64,000 nt of DNA from Danxiaibacter flavus (GCF_041060425.1 NZ_JAULBC010000008.1:186001-250000); one strand, 5' to 3'; positions 43,424 to 53,038 are shown, numbered from the stretch's first letter. Numbers and translations: made by a program. Notes: generated from the sequence alone by a model not told the origin.

Positions 43424-44545
43424 ATGGCCGGCAGCTACTTTAGAAGTTTTACCAAAATAATTTTTATTGTAGCCAATATTCTGTTGAGTATTGCTTTTGT
43501 AACCGCGTGTTTTGCTCCTTTCCTTAATCCCGCAACATGGTGGATCGTTGGTTTTTTGGGATTGGCAGTTCCGTATCTTATTACATTACACATCTTCGCC
43601 ATTATTTTCTGGCTGATTGCCAAACCACGATGGGCGCTTCTTTCTTTTTTTACACTGATAGTTGGCTACAAACAAATAAATGTGCTTTTTGCACAGCACC
43701 TGAAAGCTGGGTTTACACAGGCTAAAAAAAAAGAAAGTATACGTATTGTGGACTGGAACGTGGGTAGTATGTACGGCCTCAGCAAAAACAATGATCAGCG
43801 CAAACACAACCGCACAGAGATAGCCGAGGCAATAGAAAAATTAAGCCCCGATGTTATTTGCCTCCAGGAATTTAATCACTCGTTGAAGCAGGGACCTCAG
43901 GCTGACAATATTTCGTTGTTCACGGATAAATATCCTTATTACTTTTTCTCGAAAGATTACGATAAGGACAACGGTTTTTATCAATACGGTTCGGTTATCT
44001 TTTCAAAATTCCCCATTGTTAAAAAAGGAAGAACCAAATATCCCTCATCTTCCATCGAAAGCCTGATTTTTGTAGATGTAGTTAAAGGTGAGGACACGAT
44101 AAGGGTTTTTACCACGCATCTTCAATCCTTCAAGTTTACCCAAAATGACTACCAGGGAATGCAAAAAATACGGGAGCAGGACAATGAAATGCTCGAGGCT
44201 TCCAAAGGGCTTTTCAAAAAAATGAAGCTGGCATTTTCACGCAGGGGCGTACAAGCCGAAACGGTAAGAAAACAATTGGATGCCAGCCCATACGCTTCAT
44301 TTATTTGCGGCGATTTTAACGATGTTCCGAACTCCTACGCTTATTTTCACATTCGTGGCGACTGGCAGGATGTTTTTCTGAAAAAAGGATTTGGTATTGG
44401 AAGAACTTTTAATGCGATTGCGCCAACCCTGCGGATTGACTACATTTTGCCCGATAATCACTTTGTTGTGGAGCAGTTCGACATGGTAGATGAAGATTTA
44501 AGCGACCATCTGATGCTTGTATCCGATCTAAGTTTGAAAAAATAG
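43424..44545 (+). CDS. Endonuclease/exonuclease/phosphatase-family membrane protein, second of two
   Basis: Paralogue of the preceding gene, 373 aa, same plan: N-terminal helices (about 10-95) then EEP domain with IVDWNVGSM, CLQEFNH, TTHLQS, CGDFNDVP, APTLRIDYIL and LSDHLMLVSDLS. The pair APSLRIDV/APTLRIDY near the C-terminus shows the common origin. It has its own promoter box with no leader, so the two copies may be expressed separately. Stop at 44543-44545 lies directly before the cysS leader promoter. Confidence 0.84.
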   Translation: MAGSYFRSFTKIIFIVANILLSIAFVTACFAPFLNPATWWIVGFLGLAVPYLITLHIFAIIFWLIAKPRWALLSFFTLIVGYKQINVLFAQHLKAGFTQAKKKESIRIVDWNVGSMYGLSKNNDQRKHNRTEIAEAIEKLSPDVICLQEFNHSLKQGPQADNISLFTDKYPYYFFSKDYDKDNGFYQYGSVIFSKFPIVKKGRTKYPSSSIESLIFVDVVKGEDTIRVFTTHLQSFKFTQNDYQGMQKIREQDNEMLEASKGLFKKMKLAFSRRGVQAETVRKQLDASPYASFICGDFNDVPNSYAYFHIRGDWQDVFLKKGFGIGRTFNAIAPTLRIDYILPDNHFVVEQFDMVDEDLSDHLMLVSDLSLKK

Positions 44546-44547
44546 AA

Positions 44548-44555
44548 TATCTTCG
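44548..44555 (+). promoter_or_regulatory. -7 box of the cysS leader
   Basis: TATCTTCG, one mismatch to TAnnTTTG, immediately after the preceding stop codon and 6 nt before the leader ATG at 44562. Confidence 0.5.
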
Positions 44556-44561
44556 CTCCCC

Positions 44562-44597
44562 ATGAGGTTTTATCACTTATACTGTTGTTGCTGCTAA
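44562..44597 (+). CDS. Cysteine-rich leader peptide of cysS (candidate attenuator)
   Basis: An 11-codon frame, MRFYHLYCCCC and TAA, ends in four consecutive Cys codons (TGT TGT TGC TGC). It begins 6 nt after a -7-like box and ends 79 nt before cysteinyl-tRNA synthetase. A run of Cys codons just upstream of the enzyme that charges tRNA-Cys is the classic layout of a ribosome-mediated attenuator. A stem GCTGC/GCAGC (44590-44602) spans the last Cys codons and stop; GCCGGT/ACCGGC (44618-44630) follows. Ribosome stalling at uncharged tRNA-Cys would disturb the first stem. No T-run terminator is visible, so the mechanism is open. Confidence 0.68.
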   Translation: MRFYHLYCCCC

Positions 44598-44630
44598 GCA
44601 GCTAAATACCTGAAAGAGCCGGTAACCGGC
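44590..44630 (+). promoter_or_regulatory. Leader RNA stems upstream of cysS
   Basis: Two short inverted repeats in the cysS leader: GCTGC-TAA-GCAGC covering the end of the leader peptide frame, and GCCGGT-A-ACCGGC at 44618-44630. They may be alternative structures in a Cys-responsive switch. Confidence 0.45.
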
Positions 44631-44676
44631 CAATCCGCAACTATCATTAACCTTCAACAAAGATTCAATCAGAAAT

Positions 44677-46179
44677 ATGTCGCTTAAAGTTCATAATTCA
44701 TTAACCCGTCAAAAAGAAGTATTTACACCTATAACGCCCGGACATACTGGCATGTATGTGTGCGGCCCGACTGTTAGCGGCGAGAGCCATCTTGGCCACG
44801 CCCGTCCATTTATTACATTCGATATCGTTTACAGGTATCTTCTTCGCCTCGGCTATAAAGTAAGATATGTAAGAAACATTACCGATGCCGGCCATTTTGA
44901 AGAAGAAGGACGAGAAGCTGAAGACAAGATCAGCAAAAAAGCAGTGTTGGAAAAACTGGAACCGATGGAACTGGTGCAGAAATACACTAACCTTTTTCAT
45001 TGGGCCATGCAACAATTCAATAACCTGCCTCCAAGCATTGAACCAACTGCGACCGGCCATATTGTGGAGCAGATAGAAATGATCAAGAAGATTATTGCAG
45101 ACGGTTACGCATACGAAGCAAACGGATCAGTATACTTTGATGTAGAAAAATACAATACCGATTTTTCCAAACAAGGGAAGCCTTACGGAATGCTGAGTGG
45201 CCGTGTGCTGGACGATATGCTGGAAACAACCCGCGAGCTGGACAACCAGGACGAAAAAAGAAATAAGGCTGATTTTGCTCTTTGGAAGAATGCCCCCGCA
45301 GAACATATCATGCGCTGGCAGAGCCCCTGGGGTGAAGGATTTCCCGGCTGGCATATTGAGTGCTCCGCGATGAGTAACAAATATCTTGGTGATGAATTTG
45401 ATATTCATGGAGGCGGTATGGATCTTCAGTTCCCGCATCACGAATGCGAGATTGCGCAGAGTACCGTTTGCAATCACAAAACGCCCGCCAGATACTGGTT
45501 GCATAACAATATGATCACCATCAACGGTAAGAAGATGGGAAAAAGCTATAACAATGTAATTAAGCTAAGTGAGCTGTTTACGGGTGATCATCCTGCATTG
45601 GAGCAGGCTTATCATCCCATGGTGATCAGGTTCTTCATCTTACAAACGCATTACCGCTCCACGCTGGATTTTAGCAATGATGCGTTGAAGGCTGCTGAAA
45701 AAGGATTGAAGCGCCTGATGGAAGCGTATGAGAATTTGTCAAAAATAGAGGCTGGAAGTGATGTAGCGAGCGACGCTGAACTGGATGCAAAAGCGTTGAA
45801 GCTGGTGAATGAGTTTGATGAATTTATGAATGATGATTTTAATACGGCGAAAGCACTTGCGAACATGTTTGAGTTAGTGCCGATCATCAATGGTATTAAA
45901 GACAAACACATCAGCCCAGATGCATTGAGCTCTTCTACATTGGAACGCGTGCGTGAGCAAATGAAATCATACGTCGAAGATGTATTTGGTTTGAAAAATG
46001 TTTCTGCAGCCGATAATAGCAAGTTAGACGGCGTTATGCAGTTATTGGTAAACATCCGCAGGGAAGCCAAGGCGAAAAAGGATTATGTTACAAGTGATAA
46101 AATAAGAAATGAACTCGCTACGCTGGGCATTCAGTTGAAAGATGAGAAAGATGGAAGTATGAGTTACGTGATTAATTAG
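44677..46179 (+). CDS. cysS: Cysteinyl-tRNA synthetase
   Basis: Class I aminoacyl-tRNA synthetase of 500 aa that charges tRNA-Cys. Motifs: YVCGPTV with the zinc/Cys ligand, GHARPFITFDIV (HIGH region as HLGHARP), ADFALWKNAPAEHIMRWQSPWGEGFPGWHIECSAMS, FDIHGGGMDLQFPHHECEIAQS and KMGKSYNN (KMSKS). C-terminal DALR-like helical region from about 370. Complete length. Preceded by a candidate Cys-codon leader and followed by a terminator. Confidence 0.97.
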   Translation: MSLKVHNSLTRQKEVFTPITPGHTGMYVCGPTVSGESHLGHARPFITFDIVYRYLLRLGYKVRYVRNITDAGHFEEEGREAEDKISKKAVLEKLEPMELVQKYTNLFHWAMQQFNNLPPSIEPTATGHIVEQIEMIKKIIADGYAYEANGSVYFDVEKYNTDFSKQGKPYGMLSGRVLDDMLETTRELDNQDEKRNKADFALWKNAPAEHIMRWQSPWGEGFPGWHIECSAMSNKYLGDEFDIHGGGMDLQFPHHECEIAQSTVCNHKTPARYWLHNNMITINGKKMGKSYNNVIKLSELFTGDHPALEQAYHPMVIRFFILQTHYRSTLDFSNDALKAAEKGLKRLMEAYENLSKIEAGSDVASDAELDAKALKLVNEFDEFMNDDFNTAKALANMFELVPIINGIKDKHISPDALSSSTLERVREQMKSYVEDVFGLKNVSAADNSKLDGVMQLLVNIRREAKAKKDYVTSDKIRNELATLGIQLKDEKDGSMSYVIN

Positions 46180-46204
46180 AGTTTTAAATACATTGAAATG
46201 TAAA

Positions 46205-46234
46205 GCGGATGGGGTAGATCTCCATCCGTTTTTT
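46205..46234 (+). terminator. Terminator after cysS
   Basis: 7-bp stem CGGATGG/CCATCCG (46206-46212, 46222-46228), then six T. Confidence 0.85.
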
Positions 46235-46531
46235 CTTTTGCGGTGCATGCCCTTGTTGGTATGATGAGCTGGGATATCTGATTGCCTGCCAACACGAATG
46301 TGGTTGGCAGGCCAACGCAATCTGACTACATCAAAAACGCTGCAGTTCTTTGTCTCGGTGAAGCTTTTTTATTTCATAGAAAAAGCCTGAAATAAGCGGA
46401 GATGTCAGATTTTTTTGACGATCTTAATAAAAAGAGACGATGATTGGAATTCTAACGCAAGCCGGATCCTATTTACTCACAAATGTGGAATTCCCGCCGT
46501 CAAATATCATTCTCGCGGCTACGGATATTTT
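46235..46531. other. Intergenic region with a hairpin
   Basis: No gene. A perfect 10-bp stem GCCTGCCAAC/GTTGGCAGGC with loop ACGAATGTG lies at 46284-46312, possibly a relative of the hairpin elements at 7618 and 10461 (shared CGAATG centre). The rest is A+T-rich. Confidence 0.5.
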
Positions 46532-46539
46532 TATATTTG
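46532..46539 (+). promoter_or_regulatory. -7 promoter box of the SNF2 gene
   Basis: TATATTTG, a perfect TAnnTTTG match, 21 nt before the ATG at 46561. Confidence 0.55.
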
Positions 46540-46560
46540 CCATTCATCAATCAATAAACA

Positions 46561-49500
46561 ATGGCTCAGTCATTTGGAAAAACATGGTGGGGGGAGCAAT
46601 GGCTTAATTCTTTGAATAACATTGACTATGAAAATCGTTTACCGCGAGGCGCAAGCTATGCCCGCAAAGGCGCGGTAACAAAGATTGATATCAAAGAAAA
46701 CCGCATCAACGCAAAGGTGGCCGGTAGCCAGCCGAAACCCTATAATGTTGATATTATCCTGCCCCCATTTTTTGATCCTGAGCTGAGTGCTTTTATTGAA
46801 GCCCTGGCGGAACGCCCTGTGATCATTTCAAAAATGTTGAACCGTGAACTTGACCCGGAAGTACTTGCCATAGCGGAAAGAATGGGGCTTAAAGTTTTTC
46901 CTAAACAATGGACCGATTTTAAGATGCAATGCAATTGCCCGGATTGGGCCGTGCCTTGTAAACACCTTGCCGCCGTTATCTATAAAGTGTGTGCAGAGAT
47001 CGACAATAATCCGTTTCTCGTATTCAGTCTGCATAACGTAGATCTGATTGCAGAGATGAACAAGCGTGGTTTTTTTGTAACAAAAGAAACTACGGATATT
47101 CCGAATATTACAGATTTGTATTTTGATAAGCCTCATAAACCGGGCAGAAAGAAAGCAAAAAAGCCTGACTACAATCCGGAAAACGCTTACCAAAAATTGT
47201 CTTATACAATGCTGCCGTTCTTACATGAGCCACTAACAGCTTTGCTTGCAGACTTTCCGGCCTTTTACACTGGTAGCGGTAATTTTAAAGAAAAATATAC
47301 AGCTGCGTTAAGCCGTACAGTAAAAAATACGCAGAAGATCTTACAGGGAAGGATAAGCTTGCAGGCGGTGCTGAAACGTGCTGAGAAAGACGAACAGTAC
47401 ATCGGCACTCATAGCCATAACAGGATAACGATAGATGAAAAGTACCGGTCGCAAGTATTTGTTAATGACAGGGCTTTTTCATTCCCGCAATTTATTGCGC
47501 AGCTTGTGCAAATACCTGCCGCCAAAACGCTGGATTATCAGCCATCCACAGCATCGCTTCACACTGTATTTTATTTTGCGCTGCACCTGTTGGCCAAAGG
47601 GGCCGTGGTACCGCAAATAGTCCAGCAGGCAGATAAAAGCTACGCCATCCGCTGGTTACCGGCTATGCTCAGCAAAGACGTGAGGACTCTAACAGATAAA
47701 TTGCAGGAAGTTTTGCCACCGGATATTTTTTTCTGGCAGGAAAAAGACAAACAAAAGGAGATAAACAAAAACACGGCGATGAACCTATTGTCTGTTTTTC
47801 TCACGGAAATGATCGCCATGCTGGAAGAAAAGAATGCAAATGAGCTATTCCCCGACTTGTTTTTCAGAAAACGCACACACCGTTTTAAAGGTCCCGGAGA
47901 AGAAGCTTTGTGTGGTGGAATACAGGCATGGCTGCAAAAATATTACCTGGCTCAAGGCAATTATAAGCCACAGATTGTGGTAGAAGAAACTACAAATGAC
48001 CGTTTTCTTGTAAGTATTAACATTGGCGAAAAAGCAACACCCCTGGATAGCCCGTCCGCATTGCGGGATGTACTTACGCAAAAGAAATTTGATAAACAAC
48101 GTTTTGAAATACTGCGTTCTCTTACACAACTAAGTGGCTTTATTAATGGCCTGGATGCCTATATCAATACTAAGGGTGAAGAGCTGATAATAATGGAGAA
48201 CAGCACTTTTACGCCTTTTCTTTTTCAGATGATACCTGCTATACAGTTGTTGGATATCGACATTCTGTTGCCGAAATCATTAAGAGAAATACTTAAACCA
48301 AAGACAAGCTTAAAACTGAAAAAGAAAACAGGAAAATCTTTTCTGCGTATTGATCAATTACTTGATTTTGACTGGCAGGTGGCGATTGGTGATACAGTGA
48401 TGGGGGAAGAAGAGTTTAAGAAGCTACTAAAGAAATCTGATGGGCTGATCAAATATAAGAGCAGCTATATCTATGTAAATAAGGACGAGCTGGAAAAGTT
48501 ACACCGTTATTTCAGCAGTGAAAAAGAATTGACGCCTTTTCAATTACTGCGTGCGGCACTAAGCGGTGAGTTTTTTGGGGCGAAAATAAGTCTTACAGAG
48601 GAAGTGAAAAATCTGATAAAAGAGCTATCGGATTTTAAAGAAATTCCTTTGCCCAAAGGAATCAATGCACAACTTCGTCCTTACCAGCAACGCGGCTTTT
48701 CGTGGATGTACCGGAATGCGCAGATTGGCTTTGGTTCAGTAATAGCTGATGACATGGGTTTGGGTAAAACACTTCAGGTGATCACCACTCTGCTGAAATA
48801 TAAGGAAGAAGGATTGTTGAAAAATAAAAAAGCATTGGTTATAGCGCCAACAGGACTACTTTCTAATTGGCAGACAGAGATTGAGAAATTCGCACCTTCA
48901 TTAAAGCCGCATTTGTTCCATGGCACGAACAGGAAAATGGCAAAAGACTTTGATGTATTGCTTACCTCTTATGGAATAGCAAGAACTGATGCTTCCAGGC
49001 TTAAGAAACTGCCATGGCACTCCCTGGTGATAGATGAAGCGCAGCACATTAAGAATAACGAGACAGCCCAGGCAAAAGCTATTAAAAGCATCGGCGCCAG
49101 CAATTTTATTGCCATGAGTGGCACGCCTGTTGAAAACAGATTAAGTGAGTTGTGGAGTATTATGGATTACAGCAACCGGGGCTTTCTCGGCACCAATAAA
49201 GAGTTCAATGAAACTTTTGGCGCTCCCATAGAAACGTATAATGATGCCAACGCTGCTGAAAAATTGAAAAAAGTAACCGCACCTTTTTTAATGCGACGGC
49301 TCAAGACTGACAAGTCCATCATTAATGACCTGCCTGATAAGCTGGAAATGGATTGCTTTTCTATATTGGTAAAAGATCAGGCAAGTCTTTACGAACAAAC
49401 GTTAAAGGAAGCCATGGATGCTATAGAGGCTATTGATGCATCAAGCAGTCGAGGTTTATTTGTTCGGCAGGGGTTAGTATTACAAATGATACTTGCGTTA

Positions 49501-50082
49501 AAGCAAATATGCAATCATCCTTCTCAATTCTTAAAAAATAATGTGCTGGATGCCTCCCTAAGCGGAAAATTAGATCTGCTGTTTGAAAAGCTGGACAGTA
49601 TTGTTGAAAATAACGAGAAGGTACTGGTTTTCACTCAATTTGCCGAGATGGGTAAATTACTTCAGCATTTTATTACAGCGCGATATAAAGAACAGCCTTT
49701 GTTTTATCATGGTGGATGCTCACTCAAGCAACGCAAAGAAATGGTAGATGCCTTTCAAACCAATCATGCTGATAAGATCTTTATTCTTTCACTTAAGGCT
49801 GCCGGTACAGGTCTTAATCTTACTGCAGCCAACCATGTAATTCATTATGACCTGTGGTGGAATCCTGCGGTTGAAGCACAGGCAACGGACCGGGCTTATC
49901 GCATCGGGCAAAAGAGTAATGTAATGGTCCATCGTTTCATCACAAAAAACACTTTTGAAGAACGCATTAACGAGATGATCCAGGCCAAAAAAGCATTGGC
50001 TCAAATGACTGTAGCAACCGGCGAAAACTGGATCGGTAACCTTAGTAACAAAGAGCTGAAAGACCTGTTTAAGATGGGGTAA
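46561..50082 (+). CDS. SNF2-family helicase with SWIM zinc finger
   Basis: DNA-dependent ATPase/translocase of 1173 aa. N-terminal SWIM finger MQCNCPDWAVPCKHLA (C124, C126, C133, H135). A long middle region (150-690) resembles the SNF2 N-terminal extension seen in bacterial HepA/RapA-like and SWIM-SNF2 proteins. The SNF2 core begins near 695 (LRPYQQRGFSWM), Walker A ADDMGLGKTLQVI near 730, DEAQHIKNNETAQAKA near 825, and helicase-C motifs VFTQFAEMGKLL, SLKAAGTGLNLTAANHVIHYDLWWNPAVEAQATDRAYRIGQ near 1080-1125. Role (transcription, repair or chromatin remodelling-like) is unknown. Single-gene unit. Confidence 0.92.
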   Translation: MAQSFGKTWWGEQWLNSLNNIDYENRLPRGASYARKGAVTKIDIKENRINAKVAGSQPKPYNVDIILPPFFDPELSAFIEALAERPVIISKMLNRELDPEVLAIAERMGLKVFPKQWTDFKMQCNCPDWAVPCKHLAAVIYKVCAEIDNNPFLVFSLHNVDLIAEMNKRGFFVTKETTDIPNITDLYFDKPHKPGRKKAKKPDYNPENAYQKLSYTMLPFLHEPLTALLADFPAFYTGSGNFKEKYTAALSRTVKNTQKILQGRISLQAVLKRAEKDEQYIGTHSHNRITIDEKYRSQVFVNDRAFSFPQFIAQLVQIPAAKTLDYQPSTASLHTVFYFALHLLAKGAVVPQIVQQADKSYAIRWLPAMLSKDVRTLTDKLQEVLPPDIFFWQEKDKQKEINKNTAMNLLSVFLTEMIAMLEEKNANELFPDLFFRKRTHRFKGPGEEALCGGIQAWLQKYYLAQGNYKPQIVVEETTNDRFLVSINIGEKATPLDSPSALRDVLTQKKFDKQRFEILRSLTQLSGFINGLDAYINTKGEELIIMENSTFTPFLFQMIPAIQLLDIDILLPKSLREILKPKTSLKLKKKTGKSFLRIDQLLDFDWQVAIGDTVMGEEEFKKLLKKSDGLIKYKSSYIYVNKDELEKLHRYFSSEKELTPFQLLRAALSGEFFGAKISLTEEVKNLIKELSDFKEIPLPKGINAQLRPYQQRGFSWMYRNAQIGFGSVIADDMGLGKTLQVITTLLKYKEEGLLKNKKALVIAPTGLLSNWQTEIEKFAPSLKPHLFHGTNRKMAKDFDVLLTSYGIARTDASRLKKLPWHSLVIDEAQHIKNNETAQAKAIKSIGASNFIAMSGTPVENRLSELWSIMDYSNRGFLGTNKEFNETFGAPIETYNDANAAEKLKKVTAPFLMRRLKTDKSIINDLPDKLEMDCFSILVKDQASLYEQTLKEAMDAIEAIDASSSRGLFVRQGLVLQMILALKQICNHPSQFLKNNVLDASLSGKLDLLFEKLDSIVENNEKVLVFTQFAEMGKLLQHFITARYKEQPLFYHGGCSLKQRKEMVDAFQTNHADKIFILSLKAAGTGLNLTAANHVIHYDLWWNPAVEAQATDRAYRIGQKSNVMVHRFITKNTFEERINEMIQAKKALAQMTVATGENWIGNLSNKELKDLFKMG

Positions 50083-50391
50083 AAGTAGCAGATGACTTTT
50101 GCAAGAGTCAGGTATGATTGGCTGAATGCAAATGTTAATTCCTTTATCAATGTTCTTGAAATAAGGAGCTCCGGCGGGAGCTTCGTATTTATAGAATTTC
50201 AGATAATTTGATTCTAAAGACTTCGGCGGGGTTGCCTGTAAATTTTCACAGGTAGCTCTTTTGGAGTTATGTGCAAATGGGTATCTGTTTTTCTATAAAC
50301 AAGCGGCTCTTTCGGAACCAATTCCAATTCATAAAGCATGGCGTTATGTATACAGGTGCTTGTTTTAAATGATATTGATTCGTTGTAAGCA
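50083..50391. other. Intergenic region between convergent genes
   Basis: No gene. Small inverted repeats AGCTCC/GGAGCT (near 50167) and TGACT/AGTCA (near 50095) may be transcript ends. A minus-strand frame at 50214-50426 overlaps the isomerase gene and lacks support. Confidence 0.4.
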
Positions 50392-51279
50392 CTAGTTAAT
50401 TTTTTTGATGAGGACATTCCATGCATCCATAGACTGCTTTAGTATAGCTTTTTTATCACCCTTTATGTTATAGCATTGTAGTCCGACAGGTCCATCAAAC
50501 TTTATTTGCTTTAGCGTTTTCAAAATAGTAGCGTTATCGAAATTGCCCTGCCCAAGCGGTTGGATCAGGCTGTCCCAAATGTTCGCGCGATCCTTTTTTT
50601 CTGTTATTGTGGCGCCGCAAATGCTTACAGCAAACAATTTTTTTCCGGCCTTTTTTAGCAGTCCTGCAATTTGTTGTTCCTCTCCAATCCTGGCCTGCGC
50701 CAGGTAATGAGGAAGATTAAAGGTAATGCCAACATTTTGCCTGTTGATCATTTCTACCAATTGCAATCCATGATCAAATCTTTCCAGCCAAAGCCATGTG
50801 TGCGGGTATAATATAATTCGTATTCCCTGCGTATTGGCAAGGTCCGCGACATCTCTGATGATGCGAACGGCTGCTGTATCGCCCGCGTGAGACGATGGTG
50901 GATAAATACCTTCACTACTTGTAATGTTTATCCAGAGCATCGTTCCTCTACCCTTCAACTTTTTTAGCGTTTCTGCAAGCCTCGCATCATAATACGGCTT
51001 ACCCGGATCAAGATTTACATTCACGTAAATGCAGAACAACTTCTTTTGCTGCTTGTCAAGTTCTTGCAATAGTGTATCAAGGCCATCAAAGCCTTCTTTT
51101 TCCATGCCGTCATATCCTAAGGAATGTAAAAGGTCCACCTGTTTCTCAGCCGTGTTATACATATTATCTCTTAATCCATTGTTGAAAACAAAAAATGGTG
51201 GCTGATATTTCTTCTGCCCATAGCTGCTAATTGCAAATATTAACTGTAAGAAAAAGACTGAGCAGAAGAATGATTTCAT
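50392..51279 (-). CDS. Exported sugar-phosphate isomerase/epimerase-like TIM barrel
   Basis: Protein of 295 aa with signal peptide (1-21, ending ISSYG). AP-endonuclease-2-type TIM-barrel features are LHSLGYDGMEKEGFDGLDTLL, ILYPHTWLWLERFDHGLQLVEMI, NVGITFNLPHYLAQA and DGPVGLQCYNIKG. Such proteins in Bacteroidota are annotated as sugar phosphate isomerases/epimerases, often periplasmic; substrate is unknown. Convergent with the helicase. Confidence 0.78.
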   Translation of the reverse strand: MKSFFCSVFFLQLIFAISSYGQKKYQPPFFVFNNGLRDNMYNTAEKQVDLLHSLGYDGMEKEGFDGLDTLLQELDKQQKKLFCIYVNVNLDPGKPYYDARLAETLKKLKGRGTMLWINITSSEGIYPPSSHAGDTAAVRIIRDVADLANTQGIRIILYPHTWLWLERFDHGLQLVEMINRQNVGITFNLPHYLAQARIGEEQQIAGLLKKAGKKLFAVSICGATITEKKDRANIWDSLIQPLGQGNFDNATILKTLKQIKFDGPVGLQCYNIKGDKKAILKQSMDAWNVLIKKIN

Positions 51280-51395
51280 GTTACCGGAATGAGGTTAACC
51301 TAAAATAAGATATGTTTTGTTTGTGGGCAAATACAGGATGCAAGATGGAATCGTTGATTTTCTATTTATTTTTTTTAAACAAATATAAATTTACA

Positions 51396-51403
51396 TACAT
51401 TTG
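51396..51403 (+). promoter_or_regulatory. -7 promoter box of the RHS-locus first gene
   Basis: TACATTTG, a perfect TAnnTTTG match. The chosen ATG (51453) is 49 nt downstream; an in-frame TTG at 51411 is 7 nt downstream. Confidence 0.5.
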
Positions 51404-51452
51404 ACATCTCTTGACCCTGCTTGCCTGTAAAAACGAAGCACCGCCCTTAAAT

Positions 51453-52934
51453 ATGCCTGCTTGCGTTAAAAAAAACGGATTATCCTTAATCATCCTCCTC
51501 TCATTTCTATCTGTATGTGCACAACAAAATACAACTGTAACTACTGATCGCGTTACTGAGATCAGCAACAAGACGCTTAAATCCATTGATAAAAAATACA
51601 CCCGGCTTACTGCTTCTGTTGATAATCAAGTCGAAAAGCTGCTGACACGCATGCAGCTTAAAGAAGAGCGGTTACGTAAGAAACTTCAGTCAAAAGACAG
51701 CACAAAAGCAGCTTCATTATTTTCAAATGCGGGACAAATATATCAGCAATTACAAAGCAAACTAAAAGCGCCACTGGATAAAGCGGCTCGAAATCCTTTG
51801 AGGGAATATATTCTCGGTTTGGATAGTCTACAAACAGCGATGCGGTTTTTAGAACAGGGTGGCAACAAACTTCCGTTGGACAAACTGAATCAGGTAAAAC
51901 AGATCAGCAACCAACTACACGAACTTCAAGGCAAACTCCAACAAGCCAACGAAATACAGGCATTCGTTCGCCGCCGCGAGCAGGAATTAAAAGAACAGCT
52001 CACTCAATATGGCTTACACAAAGAATTAATGAGCATAAACAAGCAGGTAGTGTATTATCAGCAACAACTGGTGGAATACAAAAGCCTGCTGAATGACAGA
52101 AAAAAGCTTGAAGCAAAGGCAATCTCCATGATAAGCGAAGTTCCTGCCTTCAAACAGTTTATGCAACAAAACAGTTACCTGGCACAGCTCTTTGGTACAC
52201 CCGGTACTTACGGCACACCACAGGCATTAGAGGGGCTACAGACAAGAGCGCAGATCGAAGGTATGATCAGCCAGCGGTTAGGTTTGCCCGCAACACCGGC
52301 TTCTTCAGGTAGCAGTAGCGGAGAAGCCTTTATGCAGCAACAAGTACAACAGGCGCAAGCGCAAACGGACGAACTCAAAAATAAACTTAACCAAATTGGT
52401 GGTGGCAGCAGCGAGATGACGATGCCTGATTTTAAGCCCAATAATCAAAGAACAAAAAGCATTTTTCAAAGAATAGAATATGGGCTCACGATCCAAACTA
52501 CCGGCGCGGTCAATTATTTGCCAACAATAGCAGACTTGTCAGTAAATCTTGGCTACAAGCTTAGTGACAAGGCCGTTATGGGTATTGGTGCCGGCTACAA
52601 GTTAGGATTAGGCAAAGGATGGGACAAGCTGGCGTTAAGCAATGAAGGCGTGAGCCTGAGAAGCTATATGGATATTAAAGCCAAAGGTAGCATTTGGATC
52701 TCGGGCGGTTTTGAATATAACTATATGCAATCATTCACATCGCTCAGAAGTCTTCCTTCTCCCATTGCACAAAATATCAATCTATGGCAACACAGTGCGC
52801 TTGCCGGCATAACCAAAAAATATAAGATCGGTAAAAAGAAAGAAGGCAAAATGCAATTGCTGTATGATTTTTTGGCGGGGCAACAGTTGCCGAAGGCGCA
52901 AGCCCTGAAGTTTAGAGTGGGATGGAATTTTTAG
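51453..52934 (+). CDS. Coiled-coil outer-membrane-like protein at the head of the RHS locus
   Basis: Exported protein of 493 aa. Signal peptide at about 5-25 (LSLIILLSFLSVCAQ). Residues 30-240 are a long K/E/Q-rich coiled coil; 290-340 are low-complexity Ser/Gln/Ala. The C-terminal 150 residues alternate hydrophobic/aromatic beta strands (YGLTIQTTGAVNYLPTIADL, GIGAGYKLGLGKGW, WISGGFEYNYMQSF, FRVGWNF), with terminal aromatic Phe, like an outer-membrane barrel. It may anchor or export the fibre and RHS proteins encoded next; this is inferred from position only. No family name recognised. Confidence 0.7.
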   Translation: MPACVKKNGLSLIILLSFLSVCAQQNTTVTTDRVTEISNKTLKSIDKKYTRLTASVDNQVEKLLTRMQLKEERLRKKLQSKDSTKAASLFSNAGQIYQQLQSKLKAPLDKAARNPLREYILGLDSLQTAMRFLEQGGNKLPLDKLNQVKQISNQLHELQGKLQQANEIQAFVRRREQELKEQLTQYGLHKELMSINKQVVYYQQQLVEYKSLLNDRKKLEAKAISMISEVPAFKQFMQQNSYLAQLFGTPGTYGTPQALEGLQTRAQIEGMISQRLGLPATPASSGSSSGEAFMQQQVQQAQAQTDELKNKLNQIGGGSSEMTMPDFKPNNQRTKSIFQRIEYGLTIQTTGAVNYLPTIADLSVNLGYKLSDKAVMGIGAGYKLGLGKGWDKLALSNEGVSLRSYMDIKAKGSIWISGGFEYNYMQSFTSLRSLPSPIAQNINLWQHSALAGITKKYKIGKKKEGKMQLLYDFLAGQQLPKAQALKFRVGWNF

Positions 52935-52938
52935 ATCG

Positions 52939-52970
52939 CGATTTGAGGGATTCAGGGATTTTGGGATTAA
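52939..52970. repeat. Period-8 degenerate array, GGGATTNN type
   Basis: Four units CGATTTGA, GGGATTCA, GGGATTTT, GGGATTAA, starting 5 bp after the stop codon of the coiled-coil gene. Confidence 0.7.
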
Positions 52971-53038
52971 TACGGTAACCACCAGTCTCCAGATTCTAAT
53001 TTTTAAAAGAATAATAAACAAGAAAATAACAATACCAA

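Noticed and set aside
44546..44676. T-box or cobalamin riboswitch before cysS
   Set aside because: No T-box sequence (UGGN) in a suitable bulge and no B12-box; T-boxes are not expected in this phylum. The Cys-codon frame explains the leader better.
46415..46615. Small frame overlapping the start of the SNF2 gene
   Set aside because: It crosses the SNF2 promoter box and start and shows no domain.
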